Positions 25,918 to 34,675 of a DNA stretch of 64,000 nucleotides are shown piece after piece (position 1 is the stretch's first letter; each line of letters opens with the position of its first letter). A program made the translations under genes and the position numbers. The stretch is from Chitinivorax sp. B. GTDB lineage: Bacteria > Pseudomonadota > Gammaproteobacteria > Burkholderiales > SCOH01. Below the pieces are notes generated by a model. The model was given only the letters and a program-made list of their open reading frames with translations. It was not told where the DNA came from and made no database searches. The stretch spans positions 1 through 64,000 of the forward strand of contig NZ_SCOH01000018.1 in NCBI RefSeq assembly GCF_005503445.1, written 5' to 3'.

Positions 25918-27903
25918 TCACACCGGATTATCGGAACCTGCTTCCGCAGGGTGGTCATCGGCCTCGGGCGGGGCTGTGTCACTGGTTTCGCTGGTGTCAT
26001 CGGCATCGATTCGTGCATGGTCGTCGTCGCTTTCTTCTGCCAATACTTCAACTGGGGCAGCAGCAACACCCTTGAATTTGCAATCCACCTCGCGACTCAG
26101 GTAATCCACCTCGCCGACGATCAGCTCGACTCGTGTGCCCGGCGCAAGCTCAGGCATGGCGGCGACTTTGGTAACAAATGGAATGCCGGTCAACCGTACC
26201 GACTGACCATCACGCAGTACAACGCCACCGATTTCGGTGATGTTTTCCTGTTTCAGCCAACGCAAGCACCAGTAACGTTCCATACCGTCCTGGAAGTCCA
26301 GATAGGCATTGTAGGTTGCATCGAAGTCACGCATGGCCTCGAACAGCACCGAGCTGCCTTTGGGGTAGGTGGGGGGGGCATCATGCAGCAATGCAATCAG
26401 TTGACGTTGATTGATCAGATCGACGGCACGACGCAGCGGTGAGCTGGACCATGCATACTGCGGTACGCCCAACCCCTGGTGTGGCGACGGGCTGGTAGTC
26501 ATGCGTACTTTGCCATTTGCCTGGGCACGATAGATACCTGGGATGTTTTTCTTGCCGAGCAAGCCACCCCATTCGCAGTTGACGAAAATCATCAGCTCCG
26601 ACACCAGTTTGTCAATAGGGGAACCACGTTTGCGAGTAGTGATGCGGATGCGATCGTTGTCGACCTGGAAGTTGTAGTCTACTTGCTGCGGACGGTTCGG
26701 GTCGTATTTGCCACGGCGCTTTTCCTGGGCGCAGGCAAATTGCCACAACAGACGCAGTTCGGCCTTGAATGGGTACTCGCCATCCGTATTGTTGGTCAAT
26801 GTGTCGTCGTTGAATTGGGCTTCCAGAATATCGTTGCGCAAGTTGGCAGCGATTTTGACCTGCTCAATGCGGCTTTCTGTGTTGACCACGTCGAATTCTG
26901 GCGTGATGTCGATGTACATCGAAACCGCTGGGCAGGTTTTGCCCTCCTGAAGGGTAAACCGTTGCACGACCTCATCTGGCAGCATGGTGTATTTATTGCC
27001 AGGGAAGTAGACCGTGGACAGACGTTGCATCACCAATTGGTCCAATGGACTCTCAGGCAAAATACCCAACGTCGGTGCGGCGATATGTACACCGATACGC
27101 CAGTGTCCGTTGTTTAATGAGGTAACGGTGAATGCATCGTCAATTTCGGTGGTACTGGAGTCATCCAGACTGAATGCTTCAGCGGTAGCTAACGGCAGTT
27201 CATCTGTGATGGGTGTCGCGGGCGCTTCCGGAAAGCCTGTGCCTTTCGGGAAGTACTCCATCAGGAACATCTGCAGGTGGTAGTCGTGGGCATTCGGTAA
27301 TGCACCACAACGCTCGAACAGGCGTAGCGGCGATAATTGAAGTTCTTTGCAGGCCTGATCGAGTGCTTTGAATTCGAGCGTGTTTTTGTCGGGCTTGAAT
27401 AGCAGTTGCATGACCAGTGGCTTGAACGCATCTGGTAGCTCAAAACGGGCAAATTGTTCGACGTATTGGGCCGCGTGCTCGGCTTGCAGGCGTTTCTTCT
27501 CAAGGCCAGCCAGTGCAGCTTTCAGTGTTTCTTCCGGTGCTGCCTTGTAACGTCCTTTGCCCTTACGATAGAAATACATGGGTGCCGAGTGGAGGCGAAT
27601 GGCAACAGCTGCTGCTTCCACACCACTGGGCTTGTGGCCGAAATAGTCTTCAGCCAGTTGCTCAAAGCCAAATTCCTCTTCGCCACAGCATTCCCAAAGA
27701 AACGAAATATCAATTTCCTCAGCGGCAGCTTCAGCGCGGGGCAGGAAATCAGCCAGACTGGGTTCGGTGAACTTCAGCAACACATTGGCTGCCTTGATTT
27801 TGGAGCGCTTACCGCTGATGGCTTCCACCTGATACGAGGCTTCGGCTGCTTGCATCACGTTACCGACCTTGAAGCCACCATCTTCTTCGTAAAATACGTT
27901 CAT
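25918..27903 (-). CDS. RNB-domain exoribonuclease (RNase II/VacB-like)
   Basis: This 661-residue protein has an N-terminal OB-like part (MNVFYEEDGGFKVGNV), the RNB catalytic domain from about residue 230, and a C-terminal S1-like end with a very acidic tail. In the RNB active site the usual DxxxTxDIDDA reads SLDDSSTTEIDDAF, so one acidic position is Glu instead of Asp. The arginine motif SSPLRRAVDLINQRQLIALL is present. Such enzymes degrade single-stranded RNA 3' to 5'. ATG 27903 is preferred over a TTG 21 bp upstream. Confidence 0.9.
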   Translation of the reverse strand: MNVFYEEDGGFKVGNVMQAAEASYQVEAISGKRSKIKAANVLLKFTEPSLADFLPRAEAAAEEIDISFLWECCGEEEFGFEQLAEDYFGHKPSGVEAAAVAIRLHSAPMYFYRKGKGRYKAAPEETLKAALAGLEKKRLQAEHAAQYVEQFARFELPDAFKPLVMQLLFKPDKNTLEFKALDQACKELQLSPLRLFERCGALPNAHDYHLQMFLMEYFPKGTGFPEAPATPITDELPLATAEAFSLDDSSTTEIDDAFTVTSLNNGHWRIGVHIAAPTLGILPESPLDQLVMQRLSTVYFPGNKYTMLPDEVVQRFTLQEGKTCPAVSMYIDITPEFDVVNTESRIEQVKIAANLRNDILEAQFNDDTLTNNTDGEYPFKAELRLLWQFACAQEKRRGKYDPNRPQQVDYNFQVDNDRIRITTRKRGSPIDKLVSELMIFVNCEWGGLLGKKNIPGIYRAQANGKVRMTTSPSPHQGLGVPQYAWSSSPLRRAVDLINQRQLIALLHDAPPTYPKGSSVLFEAMRDFDATYNAYLDFQDGMERYWCLRWLKQENITEIGGVVLRDGQSVRLTGIPFVTKVAAMPELAPGTRVELIVGEVDYLSREVDCKFKGVAAAPVEVLAEESDDDHARIDADDTSETSDTAPPEADDHPAEAGSDNPV

Positions 27904-27989
27904 CGCGCCCAACTGTCTGATCAAATCGGCAGATTATAGCTGAGTTTGCCGACCGGCCTATGGGTACTGCCAGTCGGCTGACAAGTATG

Positions 27990-29147
27990 TCAGAGGGTAT
28001 CCAAGGCTGCCTTCAGCATACGTTCGATCTGTTCCGCAATACGGGCTTCAGTTTCCGGTTCGAAACGCTGAATGGCGGGAGTATGAATATGTCCGACAGG
28101 TAGTCTGACCCCCATATCATCACGTAGCCGGACACTTCGATAGGAAATTTCGTTGGAGAGGTAGCCACCTCCAGAGCCTTCCACCGAAATTTCGCCACGT
28201 AGCTCAGCCAGCCTTTGGGGTGAAAAAGTCCGTTTCAGTGTTGTGACCTGATGATTGTCATTCACTGCGAATGGCTGGTTGACCTGCTGCATCGCTGCTA
28301 CTGGCAGGCTGAATTCAACAAACTCCTTGCCAGTCAGCGTGCCGCCATCCAGCAAGGGCGCAACAGGACTTCTGGGTGTTCCACCACTTTTCACATTCAG
28401 ATTGTCAGGAAAGTCTGCACTACGGCGCAGGCCCGGGAAGCGCTCCAGGTCAAAGCTCTGCCGTCCCATGCTGATCGTGGCGACCAGATCCACCCCTTTG
28501 TTCCGGTAGAGATCACGTAGCAGGTTTTCTACAAAGCCAGCGTCGAAATCGGCGAAACGTACTGGTGCCAGTACCGCTTCAATCCGTGCGTACTTGTTGC
28601 CAATGCGAATTATTTTGCCATCCAGTTTTAATGCTGTCAGGCCGGAGGGATTGCTTTGATCAACATTGCGATCCAGCAGAAACGGATCAAAACCAGTGAT
28701 CAAGATGCGTTTCAGTCCATCCTGAAAGCGAATGTCGTCCAGCCCACGACTGGTACGCTCGATGATATCCTCCACGCGCTGGCGGCCGATCACATCAGGG
28801 GTGAATGCAACAGGCTGCGCGTTGCGAGCCGCCTGTGTCATCATGAGCCGAGCCCAGTATAGAGGGCGGTCATCCAGCCGACCTTGTAGCTTGACGTCGT
28901 CACGGGCGGTTTGCCATAAACTGGCGGCATAGTCGGTTGCCGCTTGTTCCATTTCTTGTTGCGAGTTGCTGTTTGCCAGGGCCGCGGTGAATTGGCTGAT
29001 CAACGCATCGTGCCGGGCCAGGCCCGCGGGCATGGATTCACGGGCCTTGGGCAGGCGTAGTTCTTCCACTGTGGATTCGGCTGCAACGGGCAAGCTGGCA
29101 AAAGTGAGTAAAGCCAGGACCAACGATGGGGACAGACGATGACGCAT
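27990..29147 (-). CDS. Exported pyroglutamyl-peptidase-I-like (C15) protein with Cys to Ser change
   Basis: This 385-residue protein has a signal peptide (1-22, ending PVAAES) and, from about residue 145, similarity to pyrrolidone carboxyl peptidase: ILITGFDPFLLDRNVDQSNP, the Glu-containing segment SMGRQSFDLERF followed by DFPDN, and GHIHTP with the catalytic His. The position of the catalytic Cys (YLCN in C15 enzymes) is Ser in GGGYLSNEISYRS. The enzyme may therefore be inactive on classic substrates or use Ser. The N-terminal 140 residues have no match I recognise. It is divergent from tcdA. Confidence 0.75.
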   Translation of the reverse strand: MRHRLSPSLVLALLTFASLPVAAESTVEELRLPKARESMPAGLARHDALISQFTAALANSNSQQEMEQAATDYAASLWQTARDDVKLQGRLDDRPLYWARLMMTQAARNAQPVAFTPDVIGRQRVEDIIERTSRGLDDIRFQDGLKRILITGFDPFLLDRNVDQSNPSGLTALKLDGKIIRIGNKYARIEAVLAPVRFADFDAGFVENLLRDLYRNKGVDLVATISMGRQSFDLERFPGLRRSADFPDNLNVKSGGTPRSPVAPLLDGGTLTGKEFVEFSLPVAAMQQVNQPFAVNDNHQVTTLKRTFSPQRLAELRGEISVEGSGGGYLSNEISYRSVRLRDDMGVRLPVGHIHTPAIQRFEPETEARIAEQIERMLKAALDTL

Positions 29148-29191
29148 GGTGGAGCGCTCCTCAGATTGGTGAGAGTGTTTGTTTTGCCCCG

Positions 29192-29214
29192 TATAATGGC
29201 GTGATTATGCAGGA
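29192..29214 (+). promoter_or_regulatory. Extended start signals of tcdA (-10 box and Shine-Dalgarno)
   Basis: A consensus -10 box TATAAT lies at 29192-29197, so transcription should start near 29204. AGGA at 29211-29214 then lies 10 nt before ATG 29225. Together they favour ATG 29225 over ATG 29207, which would leave almost no leader. The -35 box is not clear. Confidence 0.55.
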
Positions 29215-29224
29215 CGCTCAAGCA

Positions 29225-29995
29225 ATGACAGATATCGATGTTTCACGCCGCTTCGGCGGCATTGCACGGCTATATGGCGAGGCAGCCTTGGCTCGTTTTC
29301 AGGCTGCCCATGTGGCAGTGATCGGCATTGGCGGGGTAGGTTCATGGGTAGCCGAGACATTGGCCCGGTCTGCCATTGGCACCTTGACGTTGATTGATCT
29401 CGATCATGTGGCTGAATCCAACATCAATCGCCAGCTGCACGCACTGGATACTACGCTGGGTCAAGCCAAGGTAACAGCCATGGCTGATCGCATTCGTGCG
29501 TTCAACCCTTTGGCAGTGGTATATGAAGTGGACGAATTTGTTGAGCTAGACAATCTGTCCCGATTGATCGGCCCACAATTCGATTTTGTCGTTGATGCCA
29601 TCGACAATGTCAAAGTCAAAGCAGCATTGATCGCTTATTGTCGTCGCCACAAGATTAAATTGATTACCTGCGGTGGTGCCGGTGGGCAATTGGACCCTAC
29701 CCAGATCCAGATTGCCGATCTGGCCCGGACCACGCAGGACCCTCTGCTGGCCAAAACACGCTCGTTGTTGCGACGTGAATATGGCTTCAGCAAAGATGTG
29801 AAAAAGAAATTCGACATGCCAGCGGTGTTCTCCACCGAACCGCTGCAATATCCTGTTGCGGCGGCCTGCGATGTGGATGAACCAACTGGTGGGCCCATTG
29901 GCTTGAACTGCGCTGGATTTGGCTCATCCGCCTGCGTGACAGGCGTATTTGGAATGGTCGCAGCAAGCTATGTATTGCGTAAGTTGGCGCAATAA
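29225..29995 (+). CDS. tcdA: tRNA threonylcarbamoyladenosine dehydratase TcdA
   Basis: This 256-residue E1-like (ThiF-fold) protein forms the cyclic ct6A base at position 37 of ANN-decoding tRNAs. Visible are RRFGGIARLYGEAAL, the ATP-binding VIGIGGVGSWVAETLARSAI, DHVAESNINRQLHAL, FVVDAIDNVKVKAAL and ITCGGAGGQLDPTQIQIADL, the TcdA/YgdL hallmark. The start was chosen from the TATAAT/AGGA context. It converges with an acetyltransferase gene only 3 bp beyond its stop. Confidence 0.92.
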   Translation: MTDIDVSRRFGGIARLYGEAALARFQAAHVAVIGIGGVGSWVAETLARSAIGTLTLIDLDHVAESNINRQLHALDTTLGQAKVTAMADRIRAFNPLAVVYEVDEFVELDNLSRLIGPQFDFVVDAIDNVKVKAALIAYCRRHKIKLITCGGAGGQLDPTQIQIADLARTTQDPLLAKTRSLLRREYGFSKDVKKKFDMPAVFSTEPLQYPVAAACDVDEPTGGPIGLNCAGFGSSACVTGVFGMVAASYVLRKLAQ

Positions 29996-29998
29996 CAG

Positions 29999-30526
29999 TC
30001 AGGCATCCAGCTTTTTTTCCATTACATAGTCATCCATCACAAAGCCATTGCCGATATCGAATACCGCTTCTGTCCGTACACTGAAGCCGCGTTTTCGGTA
30101 AACGGCGATGGAATTGTTGTTGTGTTTGTTCACGGTCAGCATCAACAAGTGGCAGCCTTGATTACGCGCAGCGGTTTCTACTTCATCCAGCATGCAGCGT
30201 CCCAGTCCTTGGCCATGCAGCTCTGGCAACAGGTAAAGTTGCTCCAGCTTCATCTCCCCAGGTGTTGTGGTCAGCGCATAGCTCAGATACCCCACAGGTC
30301 GGCCCTCGATTTTCAGTACCTTCAGCCAGCGGTCGTCAGCATTTACATAGGCTTGTAGTTTGTCAGCGGTATAACGGCCAGCCAGCATGTATTCGATCTG
30401 TTCCATGCTGATGAGGGCGCTGTAATGGGCACGCCAGATGATGTCCCCCAACTGAGCGACAGTAGTGAAGTCAGTTGGGGTCAGTGGGTCGAGCGAGAGG
30501 GCAGTTGTAAGCAAGAGGTGCTCCAA
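29999..30526 (-). CDS. GNAT family N-acetyltransferase
   Basis: This 175-residue protein has the GNAT acetyl-CoA motif A (LEQLYLLPELHGQGLGRCML) and the following helix plus strand (HLLMLTVNKHNNNSIAVYRKRGF). The substrate is unknown. The only start that leaves a complete first strand is a TTG at 30526; no ATG precedes the conserved core, so the start is uncertain. It is convergent with tcdA, with no room for a separate terminator. Confidence 0.82.
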   Translation of the reverse strand: MEHLLLTTALSLDPLTPTDFTTVAQLGDIIWRAHYSALISMEQIEYMLAGRYTADKLQAYVNADDRWLKVLKIEGRPVGYLSYALTTTPGEMKLEQLYLLPELHGQGLGRCMLDEVETAARNQGCHLLMLTVNKHNNNSIAVYRKRGFSVRTEAVFDIGNGFVMDDYVMEKKLDA

Positions 30527-30805
30527 ATTAGGCTGTGTTGATGAGGATGGTCTACCTTAAACGGGGAGCGGGATGGTTTTCAGGTTGGGTATCACAACTC
30601 CTAGACTGGGATATGGGTACTTTTCCTGAATGATCAAGTCTCTGCAAGGTAATGCTTTGAATTGGCAAGATGATGGGACCACGCCTCGAATGGTTGGTTC
30701 ATCGTCAGACTTCGGTTTACAAATCAATGCCAAATCATGGCCTGGCCCAGATTTCGCGCTACAATGCGCGCCCTGTTTATGACAATTAAGCGCTTGGTAG
30801 TCTGA

Positions 30806-33328
30806 ATGCTCAAATTTCTTGGTCTGGAAGCAGCGCTGAGCCTGCTGTCTCGCAAATTATTGTATTTGTGGGTACGCACGCAGGTGCTGCCGCAGGATCT
30901 GACCTCGCTCAAACTTGATCCTGACAAGCCGGTTTGCTATGTGTTGCAGACCCGGCAGCTATCCAATTTGCTGGTGCTGGAAACGGAAACCATCCGTACT
31001 GGTTTGCCACGAGCCATGGGGCGTTTTCAAAGCTTGGATGTACGGGAGGATCGTTCCTTTTTCTTCCTGACACGTGGTGAAACGCCTGGTCTACGCCGCA
31101 AGAATCGTTTCGCCTATTCACCCCGCCTGAAACGGTTGGTGCAGGCTGCTATTGGAAATCCCAAATTCGATGTCCAGTTGGTCCCAGTGACAATTTTGTG
31201 GGGCCGGCAACCGCAAAAAGAAGATTCGTTGCTGAAGATTCTTTTTACCGACAGTTGGGCAACACCCAGCGCGTTGAAGCAGTTGTTCAGGGTATTGATC
31301 CATGGCCGTGGCACGTTGGTTCGGTTCGAAGAGCCCATCAGCCTTCGTGAGATGGCGGATGAAGGACAGGGTGAAGAACTGACCCTGCGCAAAATAGCCC
31401 GTGTGTTGCGGGTACATTTTCGCCGTCAGCGTGAAATGGCCATTGGCCCTGACTTGTCGCACCGTCGCACACAAGTGACTTCCTTGCTGGATAGTGAACC
31501 AGTACGAAAGGCAATAGAGGAAGAAGCGCGCGAGAAAAATGTCTTGCCACATAAGGTGGAGGAAAACGCCCGCCGCTATGTGTTGGAAATCGCCGCGGAT
31601 TATTCCTACCCGACGGTACGCGCATACGAAAAGTTTCTGACTTGGTTGTGGACGCGTCTTTACGACGGGGTAAGGGTCTATCGGATGAACGAGCTGGTGG
31701 ATTTGGCCGCCAGCGGGCCGGAAATCATTTATGTGCCCACGCACCGTAGCCATATCGATTACCTGCTGATGTCCTATGTCATCTTCAAACAGGGGATGAT
31801 GGTCCCACATATCGCTGCAGGGGCCAATCTAAACCTGCCTGTGGTAGGCGGTATTCTGCGACGTGGCGGTGCATTCTTTTTACGCCGTACCTTTAAGGGT
31901 AACAACCTGTACGCGGCGGTATTCAATGAATACCTGCACATGATGATTCAAAAGGGCTACCCGATTGAATATTTCATTGAGGGTGGCCGCAGCCGTACGG
32001 GTCGTTTGTTGAGCCCCAAAGGCGGTATGCTGGCCATGACGTTGGCCAGCTATCTGCGAGATCACAATCGGCCGATCGTGTTCGTGCCCATCTACTTCGG
32101 TTACGAAAAGGTGATGGAAGGCGGCACTTATGTTGCCGAACTATCCGGCAAACCCAAAGAGAAGGAATCGATCTGGGGGTTGATCAAGACCATTCGTGAC
32201 ATTGAAAAGGTGTTTGGCGAGGTGCATGTGAATTTCGGTCAACCGATCCCGTTGGCTGATTTACTGGACGAACAGTATCCCGGTTGGCGCGATGAGTCAC
32301 CGATTGAAGATACCAAAGTACCTTGGGTGACCAAATCGGTCGATGTGCTGGCCAACCGCATCGTGACGCATATCAATGGTGCTGCCGTGGTCAATCCGAT
32401 CAACTTGTTGGCATTTGCTTTATTGTCGACTCCAAAGCAAGTGGCGGATGAAGACCTGTTGGTTGCCTATCTTGATACCTTGCGAAAAGTGCTGGCTGAT
32501 GCGCCCTATACAGACCGCGTTGAGATGACGCCATTGGATGGTCGAGCACTGATCGAGTACGGTATGAAGATGAAGGTGTTGCAGCGGTTACAACACCCAT
32601 TGGGTAACCTGATTCAGTTGGAGCCACAGCAGGCGCTGCAACTGACTTATTTCCGCAACAACATCCAGCATTTGTATACCTTGCCAGGCATGATCGCCTG
32701 CTTTCTGACCAGTGAAAACGCGTTGGAACGTAGCCGTATTGTCGAATTGATCAGCAATCTGTATCCATTCCTGCAGGCTGAACTGTTCCTGCATTGGCGT
32801 GTTGAAGAGCTGGACGGTGTGATCAATACGATGATTGATGCGATGATTGAGGGTGGATTGCTGGCTGTGCGCAGTGACCAAACCACCATCAAGGCGCCAA
32901 ACCGCAACAGTGCGGAATACATGCAGCTAGAGATTCTGGCGCGGTCGGTACGGCAGGCAATGGAGCGTTATTACATTGCTGTGGCGCTACTGACACGGCA
33001 GGGCTCAGGCAAGATCACTGCTGCACATTTGGAAGAGCTATGCTCATTGTTCGCTCAGCGTCTGGCGATTCTGCATGAGCATCCTGCGCCGGAATTCTTC
33101 GACAAAGGTGTCTTCCGTAGCTTCATCCAGACCTTGAAGCGTATCGGCATCCTGTGCGAGAACGAGCAGCGTCAATTGGTATTTGATCGTCAATTGCAGG
33201 CAGCCGCCAACGAAGCGCAAATTGTCTTGCCACATGATGTACGGCAGACCGTACAGCAATTGACACGATTGGATGCAGAGGAAATTCGCAAAGCTGTGGC
33301 AGAGATTGCAGCCAAGTCGAAGAAGTAA
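30806..33328 (+). CDS. plsB: Glycerol-3-phosphate 1-O-acyltransferase PlsB
   Basis: This 840-residue enzyme catalyses the first acylation of glycerol-3-phosphate in phospholipid synthesis at the inner membrane. The acyltransferase block I HX4D is HRSHID with H313 and D318, followed by GGAFFLRRTFKGNNLY, YFIEGGRSRTGRLLSPKGG and VPIYFGYEKVMEG. The length matches the PlsB family. The upstream 280 bp hold TTTCGCGCTACAATG, a possible -10 region, and the gene ends in a clear terminator. Confidence 0.96.
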   Translation: MLKFLGLEAALSLLSRKLLYLWVRTQVLPQDLTSLKLDPDKPVCYVLQTRQLSNLLVLETETIRTGLPRAMGRFQSLDVREDRSFFFLTRGETPGLRRKNRFAYSPRLKRLVQAAIGNPKFDVQLVPVTILWGRQPQKEDSLLKILFTDSWATPSALKQLFRVLIHGRGTLVRFEEPISLREMADEGQGEELTLRKIARVLRVHFRRQREMAIGPDLSHRRTQVTSLLDSEPVRKAIEEEAREKNVLPHKVEENARRYVLEIAADYSYPTVRAYEKFLTWLWTRLYDGVRVYRMNELVDLAASGPEIIYVPTHRSHIDYLLMSYVIFKQGMMVPHIAAGANLNLPVVGGILRRGGAFFLRRTFKGNNLYAAVFNEYLHMMIQKGYPIEYFIEGGRSRTGRLLSPKGGMLAMTLASYLRDHNRPIVFVPIYFGYEKVMEGGTYVAELSGKPKEKESIWGLIKTIRDIEKVFGEVHVNFGQPIPLADLLDEQYPGWRDESPIEDTKVPWVTKSVDVLANRIVTHINGAAVVNPINLLAFALLSTPKQVADEDLLVAYLDTLRKVLADAPYTDRVEMTPLDGRALIEYGMKMKVLQRLQHPLGNLIQLEPQQALQLTYFRNNIQHLYTLPGMIACFLTSENALERSRIVELISNLYPFLQAELFLHWRVEELDGVINTMIDAMIEGGLLAVRSDQTTIKAPNRNSAEYMQLEILARSVRQAMERYYIAVALLTRQGSGKITAAHLEELCSLFAQRLAILHEHPAPEFFDKGVFRSFIQTLKRIGILCENEQRQLVFDRQLQAAANEAQIVLPHDVRQTVQQLTRLDAEEIRKAVAEIAAKSKK

Positions 33329-33364
33329 GGTGATGTTCAACAGGCGTTGACGAAACCCAATTGC

Positions 33365-33390
33365 AAAGGGCTGCAATGCGCAGCCCTTTT
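33365..33390 (+). terminator. Rho-independent terminator of plsB
   Basis: The stem AAAGGGCTGC / GCAGCCCTTT (10 bp, loop AATGC) is followed by TT. It lies between convergent plsB and the zinc-ribbon gene and can act on both. Confidence 0.85.
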
Positions 33391-33406
33391 GCTTTGTAAT
33401 CAAATT

Positions 33407-33637
33407 TCAAGTGCCTACATGGTAAGACGCTTTGATGGCCTGCATGCGTTGCTGTGCCCACTGCAGATTCTGATGCGAAATCGTGATGTGGTGTCCGCAA
33501 CCGCTGCACCTGAAATGATGGTCGGGGGCTAGTCCTTTCAACCGTTTGCGCGTCTCGTGCCCGCATTCGCCGCATGCCACTACCAGTGATGCGTTCATGT
33601 GCTTGTCGAAATCGAGATCGTAAGCCGTTTGCTTCAT
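33407..33637 (-). CDS. Small zinc-ribbon protein
   Basis: This 76-residue protein is not assigned, but two CxxC pairs (CGECGHE and CSGCGHH) 20 residues apart with surrounding basic residues suggest a zinc ribbon. AAAGGATG upstream of ATG 33637 is a fair ribosome-binding site. It lies between plsB (convergent) and a non-coding stretch. It could bind nucleic acid or a protein partner, but nothing more can be said. Confidence 0.6.
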   Translation of the reverse strand: MKQTAYDLDFDKHMNASLVVACGECGHETRKRLKGLAPDHHFRCSGCGHHITISHQNLQWAQQRMQAIKASYHVGT

Positions 33638-34074
33638 CGGAACATCCTTTCGAGGATCAGTCAGACAGGCACCGACTCAGTTTCAATTGCTATCCACAAG
33701 TTTAACCAACCAGGCACCTGATGGTGCAAGATTGGGAATTCAAATTATGCGGGTGGATTACGCGTGTTCAGAACCGGAGTCGGTTACTCCTCAGTCTATG
33801 TCCGAAAGGCTGAATGTTAAGAAAAAATTTCCTAAAGATGTCAAAGGCTTGATAGCAGTCAGGTGGAGCGCGGCCTGGGTATGCGTCACCTCAACCTTTT
33901 CATGGCCGGAGAGGTCTCGTCGCTGCAAACGAAATAACAAGGTTTGGGTTGCGATGCCATCACAACATTCTGAAACGATTACCAAGAGGCCGTTGTTTAC
34001 CCGGTATGGAACCAACGTGGTTGGTACCCATCATTAAGGTGTGGTGTAGATGTGAAATTTGTAGAGGAAAAAGC
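33638..34074. other. Intergenic stretch without recognisable gene
   Basis: About 440 bp separate the zinc-ribbon and HD genes. A 116-codon reading frame at 33687-34037 has no recognisable domain, no Shine-Dalgarno and an unlikely composition, so I do not call it. No RNA gene or repeat was recognised. Confidence 0.45.
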
Positions 34075-34653
34075 ATGCAAGAAATTGTGGATTTCATTCT
34101 TGAGCTGGAAAAACTTAAAGGTGTTACCAGAAAGAACAAGCCCATTGGTTTGTCGCGTTATGAGAACTCGGCAGAACATAGTTGGCAAATTGCCATGCTG
34201 GCTATTTCGTTGCAGCAGTATGCTGCCGAGCCGGTCAATATTGACCGGGTTGTTGCCATGTTATTGATCCATGATATTGGTGAGATTGATACCGGCGATA
34301 CCATCGTTTTTGCAGAGGGGGGATGGGAAGAACGTAAGGCTGCCGAGTTTGTCGCGGTAACGCGTATTTTCGGCTTGTTGCCAGGGTCGTCGGGCGAGTA
34401 TTTTCTGTCGCTCTGGCAGGAATTCGAACTAGGACAAACCGCTGAAGCACGTTTTGCCAATGCGATGGATCGGGCCATGCCAGCATTGTTGAATCTGAAT
34501 AACAATGGCCAAAGTTGGCGTGAAAACAACATCAGTTACGAGCGTGTCGTCGACCGCCTTGCCGATCAGATTCAAAACGGCTGTCCCGCGTTATGGCAGT
34601 ACCTGAAAGTACGGTTGGATACGGCCCATGCCAAGGGTTGGTTTGGGGCATAG
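34075..34653 (+). CDS. HD-domain phosphohydrolase (YfbR/HDDC2-like)
   Basis: This 192-residue protein shows the HD metal-binding pattern H...HD...D: SRYENSAEHSWQIAMLA, MLLIHDIGEIDTGDT and a later Asp in FANAMDRAMPAL. It resembles 5'-nucleotidase HD proteins of the YfbR/HDDC2 type that hydrolyse nucleoside monophosphates. AGAGGA upstream of ATG 34075 supports this start over frames that begin earlier. It converges with the flagellinolysin gene, with only 22 bp between the stops. Confidence 0.85.
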   Translation: MQEIVDFILELEKLKGVTRKNKPIGLSRYENSAEHSWQIAMLAISLQQYAAEPVNIDRVVAMLLIHDIGEIDTGDTIVFAEGGWEERKAAEFVAVTRIFGLLPGSSGEYFLSLWQEFELGQTAEARFANAMDRAMPALLNLNNNGQSWRENNISYERVVDRLADQIQNGCPALWQYLKVRLDTAHAKGWFGA

Positions 34654-34675
34654 TGGGTAAGAATGGAAAGATCTG

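Noticed and set aside
33687-34037. 116-codon reading frame between the zinc-ribbon and HD genes
   Set aside because: No start signal, no domain, and a Trp/Arg-rich composition that suggests chance.
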